Shown here piece by piece: positions 52,654 through 62,519 of a stretch of DNA of 64,000 nt. The stretch is from Kineobactrum sediminis (lineage in GTDB: Bacteria; Pseudomonadota; Gammaproteobacteria; Pseudomonadales; Halieaceae): NCBI RefSeq assembly GCF_002868715.1, contig NZ_PKLZ01000001.1:620001-684000 (forward strand). Direction: 5' to 3'. The translations under genes were made by a program, and so were the position numbers. The notes beneath the pieces were generated by a model. That model was not told the origin of the DNA and ran no database searches. It worked only from the letters and a program-made list of their open reading frames with translations. How positions within the stretch are numbered: position 1 is the first letter of the stretch; each line of letters opens with the position of its first letter.

Positions 52654-54369
52654 GTGGCGACCCGCAGCCCCCTGAACGACTCTTTCATTTTTCTGTTCCT
52701 CCGGCGCATGCGGGTGCCCCTGGTGGTATTGATTTCAGCCTATGCCATCGCCACCGTGGGCTTCACCCTGATGCCCGGCACCGATGACCAGGGTAACCCC
52801 TGGCACATGAGCCTGTTTGAAGCCTTCTATGTGGTGAGCTATACCGGCAGCACCATTGGCTTTGGTGAAGTACCCTACGATTTTTCGGCCGCGCAACGGC
52901 TGTGGACCATTGTCAGCATCTACCTCACGGTTATCGCCTGGCTGTTTTCTATAGGCTCCATCATTTCACTGCTGCAGGATCCGGCTTATACCCGGGCGCT
53001 GCGCAGGGCCCGGCTGTCGCGCAGGGTTCGGGGCATGAACCAGCCCTTTTACCTGGTCTGTGGCTATGGCGACACCGGGCGCATGCTCACCAGGGCGCTG
53101 ACCTCGCGCGGCCACCAGGTAGTGGTTATCGATACCCACCAGGAAAAAATAGAGATGCTGGAGATCGAAAATCTCCATGCACCGGTCATTCCTTTCTTCA
53201 TGAATGCCAACTGGCCCGACAACCTGGAGCAGGCGGGCCTGCGCAACCGCTGGTGCTCCGGTGTTATTGCAGTTACCGGCAACGGCCAGGTCAACCTGAA
53301 AATTGCCATCAGTGCGACCCTGCTCAATCGCAAGGTGGCGGTCTACGCTCGTGCCAATACCCATAGTGAGGCCGACAATATGCGCTCCTTCGCCACTGAT
53401 CATGTGGTTAATCCAGTGGAGGAATATGTGCGCAGGCTGGAACTGGCGATCGACAAACCGGATCTGTTCCGTCTCTATCACTGGCTGAACTCCGGACCCG
53501 ACGCCCACCTGATGAAACAGCTGCCCATGCCCCGGGGCAACTGGATAGTCTGCGGCTTCAACCGGGTTGGGCGCGCTGCGTGGCAACTACTCCGCGAGCG
53601 CGGCATGGAGGTGTCGGTTATCGATCCCGACCCGAACGGAGAAGGTCGCCCGGAAGGTACTATCAGGGGCTGCGGCACCCAGGCCGATGAGCTGACGGCG
53701 GCGGGGGTATACAGCGCGGTGGGTATTGTTGCCGCGAGCGATGACGATGCGGACAATCTGTCCATCCTGATTACTGCCCGGGCGCTGAACCCTGACTTGT
53801 TCCATGTGGTACTGGAAAACGGTCTATCCAGCCACTCCCTGTTTCGCGCCGCCGAACCGGAAATTATCGGGCAGCCCAGCGTGGTCATTGCCGGCACCAT
53901 TTTGAGTCGCATCAGTTCTCGCCTGGTGGAGCCGTTCATCCTCAATCTGCTCGCCCGGGATAACGCCTTCGCGCGCGATGTACTGGCGTGCTTTCTGCGC
54001 CACCAGGACCACCGGCCACCGGAATTTTCCTCTGGAAGAATCAGTGCAAAGCGCGCACCTGCCCTGACAAGGGCCATAGAATCGGGCCGCACCGTTACTG
54101 TGGGTGCGCTACTCACCAACCCCCGGCAACGGGGGCTACGGCTGCCGCTGGAAGTTGCCCTGATCCGCCGGAAACAGGAGGACATCCTGTTTCCGGCGGA
54201 TGACACTGTACTGGCGCTGGGTGATCGCCTGTTGCTGGCGGGACGCGATGGCGCAGCGAAAGCCGTGCGCTCGGTACTGGAAAGTGATGCGTTGCTGGAA
54301 TATGTGCTCACCGGCAAGGACCGGCAGCAGGGGCCGCTCTGGCAGTGGCTGGAACGTCGCCTCGGTTGA
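52654..54369 (+). CDS. Potassium channel with two TrkA-N (RCK) domains
   Basis: This 571-residue channel has an N-terminal two-helix pore with filter TIGFGE (a variant of TVGYGD) and two nucleotide-binding RCK domains: YLVCGYGDTGRMLTRAL near residue 130 and WIVCGFNRVGRAAWQLL near residue 295. A TrkA-C-like domain closes the protein. It starts at GTG 52654. Ligand-gated potassium flow or efflux is likely. Its stop lies 4 bp from the convergent selD stop. Confidence 0.87.
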   Translation: MATRSPLNDSFIFLFLRRMRVPLVVLISAYAIATVGFTLMPGTDDQGNPWHMSLFEAFYVVSYTGSTIGFGEVPYDFSAAQRLWTIVSIYLTVIAWLFSIGSIISLLQDPAYTRALRRARLSRRVRGMNQPFYLVCGYGDTGRMLTRALTSRGHQVVVIDTHQEKIEMLEIENLHAPVIPFFMNANWPDNLEQAGLRNRWCSGVIAVTGNGQVNLKIAISATLLNRKVAVYARANTHSEADNMRSFATDHVVNPVEEYVRRLELAIDKPDLFRLYHWLNSGPDAHLMKQLPMPRGNWIVCGFNRVGRAAWQLLRERGMEVSVIDPDPNGEGRPEGTIRGCGTQADELTAAGVYSAVGIVAASDDDADNLSILITARALNPDLFHVVLENGLSSHSLFRAAEPEIIGQPSVVIAGTILSRISSRLVEPFILNLLARDNAFARDVLACFLRHQDHRPPEFSSGRISAKRAPALTRAIESGRTVTVGALLTNPRQRGLRLPLEVALIRRKQEDILFPADDTVLALGDRLLLAGRDGAAKAVRSVLESDALLEYVLTGKDRQQGPLWQWLERRLG

Positions 54370-54373
54370 ACGA

Positions 54374-56578
54374 TCAGTCGAGCTGGATACGTTCGCCGGT
54401 GTCTGGTCTACGGTTTACCTTGCCGATGACCGCAGCGTCACCATATCCCGCCGCCTGCAAGGCCGCACGTAACGGGCCGGCCAGCGCGGGTGTCACCCCC
54501 AGCAACAGGCCGCCACTGGTCTGCGGGTCCAGCAAAAGGTCCCGGCGCGGATCCGGTGTAGCGGTATGCTCGCCAAGGCGGGCGTTGTCTGCATGCATGG
54601 TGCTGTAAATCCCAGCCTGGAGATTGGCCAGGGCACCGGGTAAGGCGGGCAGCGCCGCCCGTTCCAGGGCCGCACCCTGCTCCGGCCCCAGCATCTCCAG
54701 CAAATGCCCGACCAACCCGAAGCCGGTAACATCCGTGGCGCCTTCAACGCCATGCGCCAGCGCCAGGCCAGCCGCCTCGAAATTACTCTGCAACATCATC
54801 TCAATTGCCGCGCTGATGTCACGCCCGTCAGCGCGGTTCTGCATCAGCCCGGCGAACAGCGTGCCGGTACCGAGCGGCTTGGTCAGCAGCAGCAAATCAT
54901 CATCGCGCAGACCGCGCTTGTGCAACAGCCTGCCGCTGGCATCCAGTGGCGCTCCCTGAACGGCAAAGCCGATTGCCAGCTCCGGCCCCTGCAAACTGTG
55001 GCCACCCACTAACTGGCAGTTTACCCGGGCAAACTCGGCCAGGGCCCCGCCCAGCAACTGGACCAGTTCACGTTGCTGCAGGGCCGGGCTGGCAAAGGGC
55101 AGTGTTACCGCCGCCAGTGCGGCCAGGGGTCGGGCGCCGCTGGCATACAGGTCGGACAACGCGTGATTGGCGGCAATGCGTCCCATCAGCCAGGGGTCAC
55201 CCACCAGGGCGCGCAGGATATCGATGCTCTGCAGCTGGATACCACCCGGCGGTACCGGCATTATGGCGGCATCATCCGCAGCCTCCGGATCGGGGCAAAG
55301 CTGCGGATAGCGGCTACGCAACTGCCGCAGCGCAAAGCGCAGGCTGTCGCCGCCCACCTTGGCTCCGCAACCACCGCAGGGGGCCTGGCTCGCTGCAGAT
55401 TCGGTATCGGGAAGGACATCGGTGACGCCGGCCGGCATCACCGGTGGCAGGTGTGCAAACTGATCCATGAATTTGCGATCAATACGGTCTTTCCAGCGCC
55501 ACACCCAGTCCCCGGTAACACTGAACGGGCCTCTGTCTGCAATGGCACGGCGCCGCCCCAGGGAGAGCAGCGACAGGAACTCACGCTGGGGCCGGTGCGT
55601 TCGCAGCGGTCTCCCGAGCAGAATGTTACGCAGATTATGCGCCAGCACCGGGGCCTGGCGGACGGCGTAAACACCGGCTTTGGGCCGCGGGTGTGCAAGC
55701 TGGGTGGCAATATCGCCGACGGCAAAAACGGAGTCGTCACTGGTTGCCTGCAGGGTGTCATGAACGGCAACGAAACCCTGCTTATCAGTCGCCAGCCCGC
55801 TGTCCGCGATCCAGGTTGCTGCTGCCGCGCCGGTGCACCAGAATAACGTGTCAAAGGGCGCACTGGCGCCGTCATCAAATTCCAGAGTGGTGGCTTCGAC
55901 ACGCTGTACGCGGCTGTAGCAGTGCAGGACAATCCCGGCCTCGTCCAGCGCGCGTCTGGCGGCGCGCCGGCTACAGCGATTATAGCCCGGCAGAATATCG
56001 GGACCGGCGCAGAACAGGGCCAAAGCAACCGGTGCGTCACGTAGCCGGTGAGCCATGGCCAGCGCCAGCTCAACACCACCGGCACCGCCGCCAACCACAG
56101 CCAGTTGCAGTGGTTGGCCCGGGGGCTGTTCCTTCAATGCCAGCTCCAGGTTTTGCCAACGCTGCCAGAGCGCCGCCACGGGCTTGACCGGAGTCGCATG
56201 TTCGCGAGCCCCCGGCACACTGTCGAGTTCCGGTTGGGAACCGATATCAAGGCTCAGCACGTCGTAACCCAGCGGGGCGCGACCGGGCAGCGTGAGCTCC
56301 CGCCTTGCAAGGTCCAGGCCGGTGATTTCGGCACGGATGAAACGGACACCGGCCCACTGGCACAGACGCACGAGATCAATATGGCTGTCAGTAAACGTGT
56401 AATGCCCCGCCACCAGGCCGGGCAACATGCCGGAATAGGGGGTATGGCTGGCTGGCGAAACCAGGGTTACGCGCAAGCCGGAAACGGGCTTCATGGCCAG
56501 CATACGCAAGGCCAGTGCATGGGCGTGGCCACCACCCACCAGGACCAGGTCGCGACAGAGCTGAGGCTGCTTCAGCAA
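54374..56578 (-). CDS. selD: NADH-dehydrogenase-like flavoprotein fused to SelD
   Basis: This 734-residue bifunctional protein has an N-terminal FAD/NAD(P) oxidoreductase domain (DLVLVGGGHAHALALRML and AVVGGGAGGVELALAMA, residues 1-370). The C-terminal selenide, water dikinase domain begins at about 395. The SelD active site is CGGCGAKVGGDSLRF, with Cys rather than selenocysteine. DAAIMPVPPGG, NHALSDLYASGA, GGHSLQGPE and DVTGFGLVGHLLEML follow. It makes selenophosphate; the oxidoreductase half may supply reduced selenium. It overlaps selU by 7 bp. Confidence 0.93.
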   Translation of the reverse strand: MLKQPQLCRDLVLVGGGHAHALALRMLAMKPVSGLRVTLVSPASHTPYSGMLPGLVAGHYTFTDSHIDLVRLCQWAGVRFIRAEITGLDLARRELTLPGRAPLGYDVLSLDIGSQPELDSVPGAREHATPVKPVAALWQRWQNLELALKEQPPGQPLQLAVVGGGAGGVELALAMAHRLRDAPVALALFCAGPDILPGYNRCSRRAARRALDEAGIVLHCYSRVQRVEATTLEFDDGASAPFDTLFWCTGAAAATWIADSGLATDKQGFVAVHDTLQATSDDSVFAVGDIATQLAHPRPKAGVYAVRQAPVLAHNLRNILLGRPLRTHRPQREFLSLLSLGRRRAIADRGPFSVTGDWVWRWKDRIDRKFMDQFAHLPPVMPAGVTDVLPDTESAASQAPCGGCGAKVGGDSLRFALRQLRSRYPQLCPDPEAADDAAIMPVPPGGIQLQSIDILRALVGDPWLMGRIAANHALSDLYASGARPLAALAAVTLPFASPALQQRELVQLLGGALAEFARVNCQLVGGHSLQGPELAIGFAVQGAPLDASGRLLHKRGLRDDDLLLLTKPLGTGTLFAGLMQNRADGRDISAAIEMMLQSNFEAAGLALAHGVEGATDVTGFGLVGHLLEMLGPEQGAALERAALPALPGALANLQAGIYSTMHADNARLGEHTATPDPRRDLLLDPQTSGGLLLGVTPALAGPLRAALQAAGYGDAAVIGKVNRRPDTGERIQLD

Positions 56579-57675
56579 GGTGAGCGGGCCTCGATGTGGG
56601 ATAGTACGCTGCCACGATCACCCTGGAACAGAATCCTGCCGGCGCGCTGGGACAGCTGATAGCTGTACATGGGGTCGTAGTAAGTCTCCAACAGGGTGCG
56701 AATCCAGAGTCGATGGGCCTCGATATCGCCCGTTGCCCGCTGCTGCCGGAACGCATCTTCCATCAACGCACGAATAGCCTGGTGGCGGGCACCGCCAAGA
56801 CGCTTGCGTATGCGGTCAAGACCGTCCAGTAGACTCCGGCTGTGACATTCGGCCCCGGTTGCGACACCATCGCGAGCGATATAGCGCTGGCCAAGATCCA
56901 CGATATAGTCTTGCAGCACCACCTCTATTCGTTGCTCAACACTTTCCTCCACCACCAGCATGGGCGCCGCCTGCATCTTCTCCCGGAGGTTTTCAGGTAG
57001 CGCAAGGCGCCCGATAAGGCGCCCCTCATCCTCCAGATAAACCGGCCCGTCACCCTGATTCAGCAAACGCAGCAAAGCAACACTGAGCGCATTCTCGAAG
57101 TCAGTCTGGCTGGGTTGGCCCTCTGGCAGGTGGCCAAAGCTGGAGCCTCGGTGCCGGGCCAGGCCCTCGAGGTCAACGGCCCGCTGCAGCGCGGCAATAA
57201 CGCGAGTTTTGCCGGTACCCGTGCGACCGCTTACCAGCACCAGCTGTGCCCGCGCCAGCGACCGTGCCAGTTCGTCAATCAGGAACCGCCGCAGGGCTTT
57301 GTAGCCACCTTCCACCCGCGGATAGTGCACACCCGCTTCCGCCAGCCACTGCTGCACGGTTTGCGAGCGCAGCCCGCCGCGCCAGCAATACAGGTAACCC
57401 TCGGGATTACGCCGGGCAAAATCAGACCAGGCCGCCAGCCGTCGTTCGCGCTCGAGACCCGCTACCAGCCGGTGGCCAAGCTCAATTGCCGCTGCCTGTC
57501 CCCGCTGTTTATAGCAGGTACCCACCTGGGCGCGCTCGTCATCGCTCATCAATGGCAGGTTACAGGACGTCGGAAACGCGCCGTGTGCAAACTCAGCGGG
57601 TGCGCGCAGGTCCAGGAACGGCGTATTATCCAGGAACAGCTGGCGGTAATTGCAGGTATCCGGTCGCGCCTTCAT
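56572..57675 (-). CDS. selU: tRNA 2-selenouridine synthase
   Basis: This 367-residue enzyme (also called MnmH or YbbB) replaces sulfur by selenium in the wobble base of tRNA for Lys, Glu and Gln using selenophosphate. The rhodanese domain has the catalytic YCWRGGLRSQ near residue 97. The P-loop ATPase-like domain has LVSGRTGTGKT near residue 150. It is directly upstream of and overlaps selD, so selenophosphate from SelD feeds it. No selA, selB or selC is in the window. Confidence 0.95.
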   Translation of the reverse strand: MKARPDTCNYRQLFLDNTPFLDLRAPAEFAHGAFPTSCNLPLMSDDERAQVGTCYKQRGQAAAIELGHRLVAGLERERRLAAWSDFARRNPEGYLYCWRGGLRSQTVQQWLAEAGVHYPRVEGGYKALRRFLIDELARSLARAQLVLVSGRTGTGKTRVIAALQRAVDLEGLARHRGSSFGHLPEGQPSQTDFENALSVALLRLLNQGDGPVYLEDEGRLIGRLALPENLREKMQAAPMLVVEESVEQRIEVVLQDYIVDLGQRYIARDGVATGAECHSRSLLDGLDRIRKRLGGARHQAIRALMEDAFRQQRATGDIEAHRLWIRTLLETYYDPMYSYQLSQRAGRILFQGDRGSVLSHIEARSPC

Positions 57676-57687
57676 GGCCAGTGAACG

Positions 57688-58593
57688 CTACTCCGCCTCG
57701 CCGCCAAACAGCGCCATAACCCGTTGCTGGAGACCGGTTATGGCCTCGGACATGAGCACGAAATCAGCGTCCAGTCGCGCCGCCTGTTCCGCTTCGGGAA
57801 TGTCCTCATTTTCTTTCATCAGTTCCTCCGAGAATTTGAGGCGCCGCAGGCAGAGGTCTTCCGCCAATACCAGTGACACCCGCTCCTGCCATGAAAGCGC
57901 CAGCCGGGCTACCTGCTTGCCGGCGTTGAGGTGGGTCTCCAGCTCTTCACTTAACAGGTCCACGCCGCGGCAGCGCACCACGCCACCTTCGTCGCCCGGC
58001 TCGCGCAATTCGCATTCCTCGCCGAGCGCAAAATCGGTGGGCAGGCTTTGATGTGCCAGCCACCCGGTCATGGTGGCGGTGGGGGCCTCGTTAACCTGGG
58101 GCAGCACCACCGGGAAACTGCCGATGCACTCACGCAGCAGGTTGAGAAACTCTTCTGCCCGGGTCGCACTGGAGGCGTCGACAAACACCCAGTTGGCGCG
58201 GGTATCAATATAAGCGTGCTGGTAGGATGAGCGGGTAAAAGCCCGAGGCAGAAAATCCAGCACAATTTCATCCTGCAGGGTCAGGCGTTCCTTGCGGTAT
58301 ACCTTGCGCCCCTCGCGCTCTTCAATTTCGGCTATTTTCTCCTGCAGCTGCTCGCGCACGACCGTGGAGGGCAACAGCCGCTCTTCGCGGCGCAAACGCA
58401 GCAGATAGCGGCCATTAACCGGGTGCACCAGCTCACTGGTGGTGCCACCCAATGCCGGCACCCAACCCAGGGAGAGAGGCTGGGTGGCAGTACAGTGACT
58501 GAACTCACGGGGGGCCAATTGCTGCCCGAGGAGCTCGGGCGACAGGTCAAAAGGGCTGGTCAGGCGATAAGCCCGGACGTTCTTGAACCACAT
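57688..58593 (-). CDS. rdgC: Recombination-associated protein RdgC
   Basis: This 301-residue ring-shaped DNA-binding protein limits RecA filament formation. The sequence MWFKNVRAYRLTSPFDLSPELLGQQLAPREF at the N-terminus and the conserved FVDASSATRAEEFLNLLRECIG segment match RdgC, and the length is normal. It is transcribed in the same direction as selU and lies 12 bp upstream of it, so it may be part of the same transcript. About 200 bp separate it from the divergent FAD gene. Confidence 0.95.
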   Translation of the reverse strand: MWFKNVRAYRLTSPFDLSPELLGQQLAPREFSHCTATQPLSLGWVPALGGTTSELVHPVNGRYLLRLRREERLLPSTVVREQLQEKIAEIEEREGRKVYRKERLTLQDEIVLDFLPRAFTRSSYQHAYIDTRANWVFVDASSATRAEEFLNLLRECIGSFPVVLPQVNEAPTATMTGWLAHQSLPTDFALGEECELREPGDEGGVVRCRGVDLLSEELETHLNAGKQVARLALSWQERVSLVLAEDLCLRRLKFSEELMKENEDIPEAEQAARLDADFVLMSEAITGLQQRVMALFGGEAE

Positions 58594-58792
58594 GTTGTAC
58601 TCCGGTAGTGGCCAAAGGCCACGATAATATCTGAAAATGCTCGTTCGCCCGGAACGAGGTGTTCTAAATGGGTGGGGGATTGTAACCCAACAATAATAAT
58701 CCTGCCGTGTACAACATATTGGGCCGTTGCTATTGAGCGCATTTGGCCGAATCGGTTTAATCCACCGCTACGCTTAATCAAGGTGACCAGAA

Positions 58793-60283
58793 ATGACAGA
58801 GAAGGCTAAAACCAGTCCCGTCCATCCGCGCAAGGTACGCGACGTAAAGCAGTGGGATCTGGAGACGGACGTCGCGATAGTAGGCTTCGGCGGCGCCGGG
58901 GGCTGTGCCGCCATTGAAGCCGCGGATAATGGCGCCGAGGTCATCATTTTCGAGCTGGCCAGTGCCAGCGGCGGCTCCACGGCCCTGTCCAGCGCCGAGA
59001 TCTACATGGGCGGCAGTGGTGGCACGCGGGTGCAACAGGCCTGCGGGTTCGAGGATGATACCGAGGACATGTACAACTACATGATGGCCTCCGCCGGTCC
59101 CCAGGCCGACGCAGCCAAAATCCGCAATTATTGCGAACAGAGCGCCGCACACTTCCAGTGGCTGGTGGACTTGGGAGTACCGTTCAAGGACAGTTTCCAT
59201 GCCCAGCGCGCCATTATGGCTCTGACCGATGACTGTCTTCTATACACTGGCAGCGAGAAAGCCTGGCCCTTTGTCGAGCAGGCCAAACCCTGCCCGCGGG
59301 GCCACAACCTGGAGGTGGAGGGTGATAACGGCGGTCCCCTGTTCATGAAGATCATTACCGATAACGTGGCCAGCCGCGCGAACATTGCCGTGCACTATGA
59401 AACCCGCGCGCTGACCCTGATCATTGATGAGGATGACCGCGTAGTGGGCCTGGTGATCCGGCAAAACCAGCAGGAACTCAACATACGCGCGCGCGGCGGG
59501 GTACTACTCTGCGCGGGCGGCTTTGTCATGAACGAGGAGATGCTGCATAAATATGCGCCCATGCTCACCCAGGGCACGCAACCGATCGGCAATCCCGGCG
59601 ATACCGGTAGCGGCATCCTCATGGGAATGGCTGCGGGTGGGGCCGCCATCAATATGCATGAGGGCTTCGTCAGCCTGCCGTTTTATCCACCCGCGAGCCT
59701 CACCTACGGCATCGCCATCACGGACCGGGGCCAGCGCTTCGTCAATGAGGACGTCTACCACGGTCGTCTTGGCGCATTTGCCCTGCGCCAACTCTCCCAA
59801 CGGCTGTACCTGGTAGTCAGTGTGGAGGATTACGGGGATTATGAAACCATGAGCTACCTGGGTGCCCCGGTCGCCGCAACAGGCGATTCGGTCGCTGAGC
59901 TGGAGGCGGAGCTGGGTTTGCGCGCGGACTCACTGGCCCACACTGTCGCCCTCTATAACGAGGACTGCGCTGCCGGCAAAGACACCCTGTTCCACAAATC
60001 GGCAGAGTGGTTGAAGCCACTGGAGCCGCCGCTGGTAGCGCTGGATATCACTCCCGGTCGCGGCGTATTCGTACCGTATTTTACCCTCGGCGGGCTCGAC
60101 ACCCTGCCCACGGGCGAAGTCGTGAACGCCCAGCGCGAGGTCGTCCCCGGTTTATACGCAGCGGGCCGCACCGCCTGCGGCATTGTGCGCAGGGCCGAGG
60201 GCTACAGTAGTGGCATGTCGGTGGGCGATGCCACTTTCTCCGGCCGTCTCGCGGGCAGGCAAATTGCAACGGCGGGCGCATAG
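58793..60283 (+). CDS. FAD-binding dehydrogenase, KstD/fumarate reductase flavoprotein family
   Basis: This 496-residue soluble flavoprotein begins with a dinucleotide-binding motif (VAIVGFGGAGGCAAIEAADNGAEVIIFE) and has GGVLLCAGGF and a C-terminal GRTACGIVRRAEGYSSGMSVGDATFSGRLAG for FAD. It falls in the 3-ketosteroid dehydrogenase or FrdA-like group. No heme or signal peptide is present, so it is not a periplasmic fumarate reductase. Steroid or small-ring oxidation is possible; the neighbours do not settle it. Confidence 0.85.
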   Translation: MTEKAKTSPVHPRKVRDVKQWDLETDVAIVGFGGAGGCAAIEAADNGAEVIIFELASASGGSTALSSAEIYMGGSGGTRVQQACGFEDDTEDMYNYMMASAGPQADAAKIRNYCEQSAAHFQWLVDLGVPFKDSFHAQRAIMALTDDCLLYTGSEKAWPFVEQAKPCPRGHNLEVEGDNGGPLFMKIITDNVASRANIAVHYETRALTLIIDEDDRVVGLVIRQNQQELNIRARGGVLLCAGGFVMNEEMLHKYAPMLTQGTQPIGNPGDTGSGILMGMAAGGAAINMHEGFVSLPFYPPASLTYGIAITDRGQRFVNEDVYHGRLGAFALRQLSQRLYLVVSVEDYGDYETMSYLGAPVAATGDSVAELEAELGLRADSLAHTVALYNEDCAAGKDTLFHKSAEWLKPLEPPLVALDITPGRGVFVPYFTLGGLDTLPTGEVVNAQREVVPGLYAAGRTACGIVRRAEGYSSGMSVGDATFSGRLAGRQIATAGA

Positions 60284-60376
60284 GCTATGTCCAGGCAGTC
60301 GCCCGCTGCGGGCTTGCTACCATCGGCAAGGGCTCCTAACATGAACAGTAACCTTTACTGTACTGGATAACCTGCG

Positions 60377-60817
60377 ATGAGATACCTGCACACGATGGTG
60401 CGTGCCAGCAACCTGGACGATACCCTGGATTTCTACTGCAACAAACTCGGCCTGGTGGAGGTGCGTCGCCACGATAGCGAAGGCGGCCGCTTTACACTGG
60501 TTTTTCTGGCTGCTCCAGGCGATGTTGAAAACGCCGAACAAAATAGCAGCCCGATGGTGGAGATTACCTGGAACTGGGATCCCGAGGAATACAGCGGTGG
60601 CCGTAACTTTGGCCATCTCGCGTATCGCGTTGAGGATATCTATGCCACCTGTCAGCGGCTGATGGATGGCGGGGTGACCATCAACCGGCCTCCGCACGAT
60701 GGTCACATGGCTTTCGTCCGCTCCCCCGACGGCATCTCTATCGAGTTGCTGCAGGAAGGCGAGCCGCTGCCGAAGCAGGAGCCCTGGGCATCAATGGAGA
60801 AGGTTGGCAGCTGGTAG
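60377..60817 (+). CDS. gloA: Lactoylglutathione lyase (glyoxalase I)
   Basis: This 146-residue VOC-fold enzyme converts the glutathione adduct of methylglyoxal to lactoylglutathione. The metal ligands are His5 (RYLHTMVRA), a Glu in MVEITWNWD, a His in FGHLAYRV and a Glu in SIELLQEG, all in family positions. Glyoxalase I is usually about 130 residues; the short C-terminal tail (PKQEPWASMEKVGSW) is extra. It stands alone between the FAD gene and the convergent dehalogenase. Confidence 0.92.
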   Translation: MRYLHTMVRASNLDDTLDFYCNKLGLVEVRRHDSEGGRFTLVFLAAPGDVENAEQNSSPMVEITWNWDPEEYSGGRNFGHLAYRVEDIYATCQRLMDGGVTINRPPHDGHMAFVRSPDGISIELLQEGEPLPKQEPWASMEKVGSW

Positions 60818-60841
60818 CAAGTGCCACGCCGGGTCCCGCAC

Positions 60842-61750
60842 TCAGCTGTTGTCGAAAGCGGCCAGTGCCGCCCGGGCTATGGGCTCGCCCCACTCCTGGA
60901 TAAAGTGGCCGCCATCGGTGATGACCATGGGTTCGGGACAATTCCGGATCAGTTTGCGCAGGGCTTCCATCACCGGTGGCCCCAATACCGGGTCGGCGGC
61001 GCCGCTAGCCATGAAACTGGGGCCGTTCCAGTGCTCACTCCAGAATTGCGCCGCCTGCCGGGATAGCGCAACACCGTCCATTTCCGGCGATACCGGTACC
61101 AGTGCGGGAAACTTGCGCGCACCCGCCTGGTAGCTGGCATCGGGGAAGGGCGCATCGTAAGCGGCAATCTCCTGGTCCGTGAGATGCGGGGTGCCACTGG
61201 CGATTATCTTGCCGGCCCGGAATTCCGGCGTATTTGCCGCAAAGTTTTTCCAGGCTTCGAAACCCTTCCCCGGGCTCAGGCCAAGCCCCAGCGCGGTATT
61301 CATCACCAGCAGGCGCGACAGCCGACCACGGAAGTCCTCGTCAACGGGGAGCGTGAGCCCCAGCAATCCACCCCAATCCTGAACGACGAGGGTGATATTG
61401 CGCAGATCAAGCCGTTCCACCAGCGCCAGCAAATGGTCGCGATGAAAATCAAAGGTGTAATCATCAGGACTGGCCGGTTTATCCGAGCGACCAAAACCGA
61501 ACAGATCGGGTGCAACCACCCGGGCGCCGCTGGCCAGGAACACCGGCAGCATCCGGCGATACAGGAATGACCAGCTGGGCTCGCCATGCAGACACAGGAA
61601 AACCTGCGCGGCATCAGCCGGCCCGGCATCCACCCACGCCGCGCGAAGGCCTTCATAACCAGGCAAATCATCCGCATAGTGAACCGGATAATCAAAATCC
61701 GGAATATCAGCGAATCGTTCTTCCGGGGTGCGCAGGGCCTTGATGGTCAT
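60842..61750 (-). CDS. Haloalkane dehalogenase (class I)
   Basis: This 302-residue alpha/beta hydrolase resembles DhlA/DhmA-type dehalogenases that release halide from alkyl halides. LCLHGEPSWSFLYRRML holds the oxyanion and first halide contact. The nucleophile is Asp in LVVQDWGGLLGL, the halide Trp follows it, and the acid and base are near ASGAADPVLG and GGHFIQEWG. An epoxide hydrolase is a less likely alternative because of the Trp after Asp. Confidence 0.87.
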   Translation of the reverse strand: MTIKALRTPEERFADIPDFDYPVHYADDLPGYEGLRAAWVDAGPADAAQVFLCLHGEPSWSFLYRRMLPVFLASGARVVAPDLFGFGRSDKPASPDDYTFDFHRDHLLALVERLDLRNITLVVQDWGGLLGLTLPVDEDFRGRLSRLLVMNTALGLGLSPGKGFEAWKNFAANTPEFRAGKIIASGTPHLTDQEIAAYDAPFPDASYQAGARKFPALVPVSPEMDGVALSRQAAQFWSEHWNGPSFMASGAADPVLGPPVMEALRKLIRNCPEPMVITDGGHFIQEWGEPIARAALAAFDNS

Positions 61751-61817
61751 TATTGTGTCCTCTGGCTGAAGGTTAAGCCTTCAATGTGACAAAAAAATCA
61801 TCGGAGCTCAAGCCACA

Positions 61818-62519
61818 TCATGCCTGCAGGAAAGCCAGGATCCAGCGCCCGATGCGCTCCGCTTCCGGTTCATCCTGCAATGAGGCAATGCCGCCAAGGT
61901 AAGCCTCTTCACCGATCTGGTCGCGCCTGAAAGTCATGATCTCGCGCGAGTAGCCAGAGACAAATTCCGGATGCCCCTGGAATGTCAGTATGTGCTCACC
62001 AATCTGGCAGACCGCGTTTTCACAGAAATCGTTTCCCGCCAGCACCTCCGTACCCGGTGCCGTTTCGATTACCTGGTCCTGATGGCTCACGAGTATTGAA
62101 AAATCCGCCGCGGCCTGGTCATGCCAGTCCGGCATGCGCGTAAAACGCTGGACCTGCAAACCGACACCCCAGCCCCTGGTTGATTTTTCGGTCTTGCCAC
62201 CCAGTGCCTGGGCAACCAGCTGATGGCCAAAACAGATTCCCACCAGCTTTTTCCGGCGTCGGTCCAGCTCCCGGACAAATGTCATCAGGGTCTCGATCCA
62301 GGGTTTGTCGTCGTAGACGCTGCTCTTGCTACCGGTAATCAGGTAAGCGTCAACCTCATCAATCTCAGCGGGATACCGGCCCTGCTCGACATCGTAAACG
62401 ACAAACTCAAGGCTGGGGTCCAGGCGCCCCAGCAGGGCGATGAACATGTCGGGATATTCACCAAAATCCGGCACCCACTCCGGGCGCACAGCATCCGTTT
62501 TCAGAATTCCCAGCTTCAC
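61818..62519 (-). CDS. Class I glutamine amidotransferase-like protein
   Basis: This 233-residue protein is a stand-alone class I amidotransferase domain. The nucleophile Cys lies in GICFGHQLVAQALGG and the His-Glu part is FQGHPEFVSGYSRE. Such proteins include GMP-synthase-like and gamma-glutamyl hydrolases of polyamine catabolism (PuuD), but the core is nearer to the YfeJ/GuaA-like group. The GTG at 62519 was chosen for its AGGGAG site 7 nt upstream. The exact substrate is unknown. Confidence 0.85.
   Translation of the reverse strand: MKLGILKTDAVRPEWVPDFGEYPDMFIALLGRLDPSLEFVVYDVEQGRYPAEIDEVDAYLITGSKSSVYDDKPWIETLMTFVRELDRRRKKLVGICFGHQLVAQALGGKTEKSTRGWGVGLQVQRFTRMPDWHDQAAADFSILVSHQDQVIETAPGTEVLAGNDFCENAVCQIGEHILTFQGHPEFVSGYSREIMTFRRDQIGEEAYLGGIASLQDEPEAERIGRWILAFLQA

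Noticed and set aside
55370..55400. Selenocysteine codon in SelD
   Set aside because: The active-site codon region reads as cysteine and no in-frame UGA is present.
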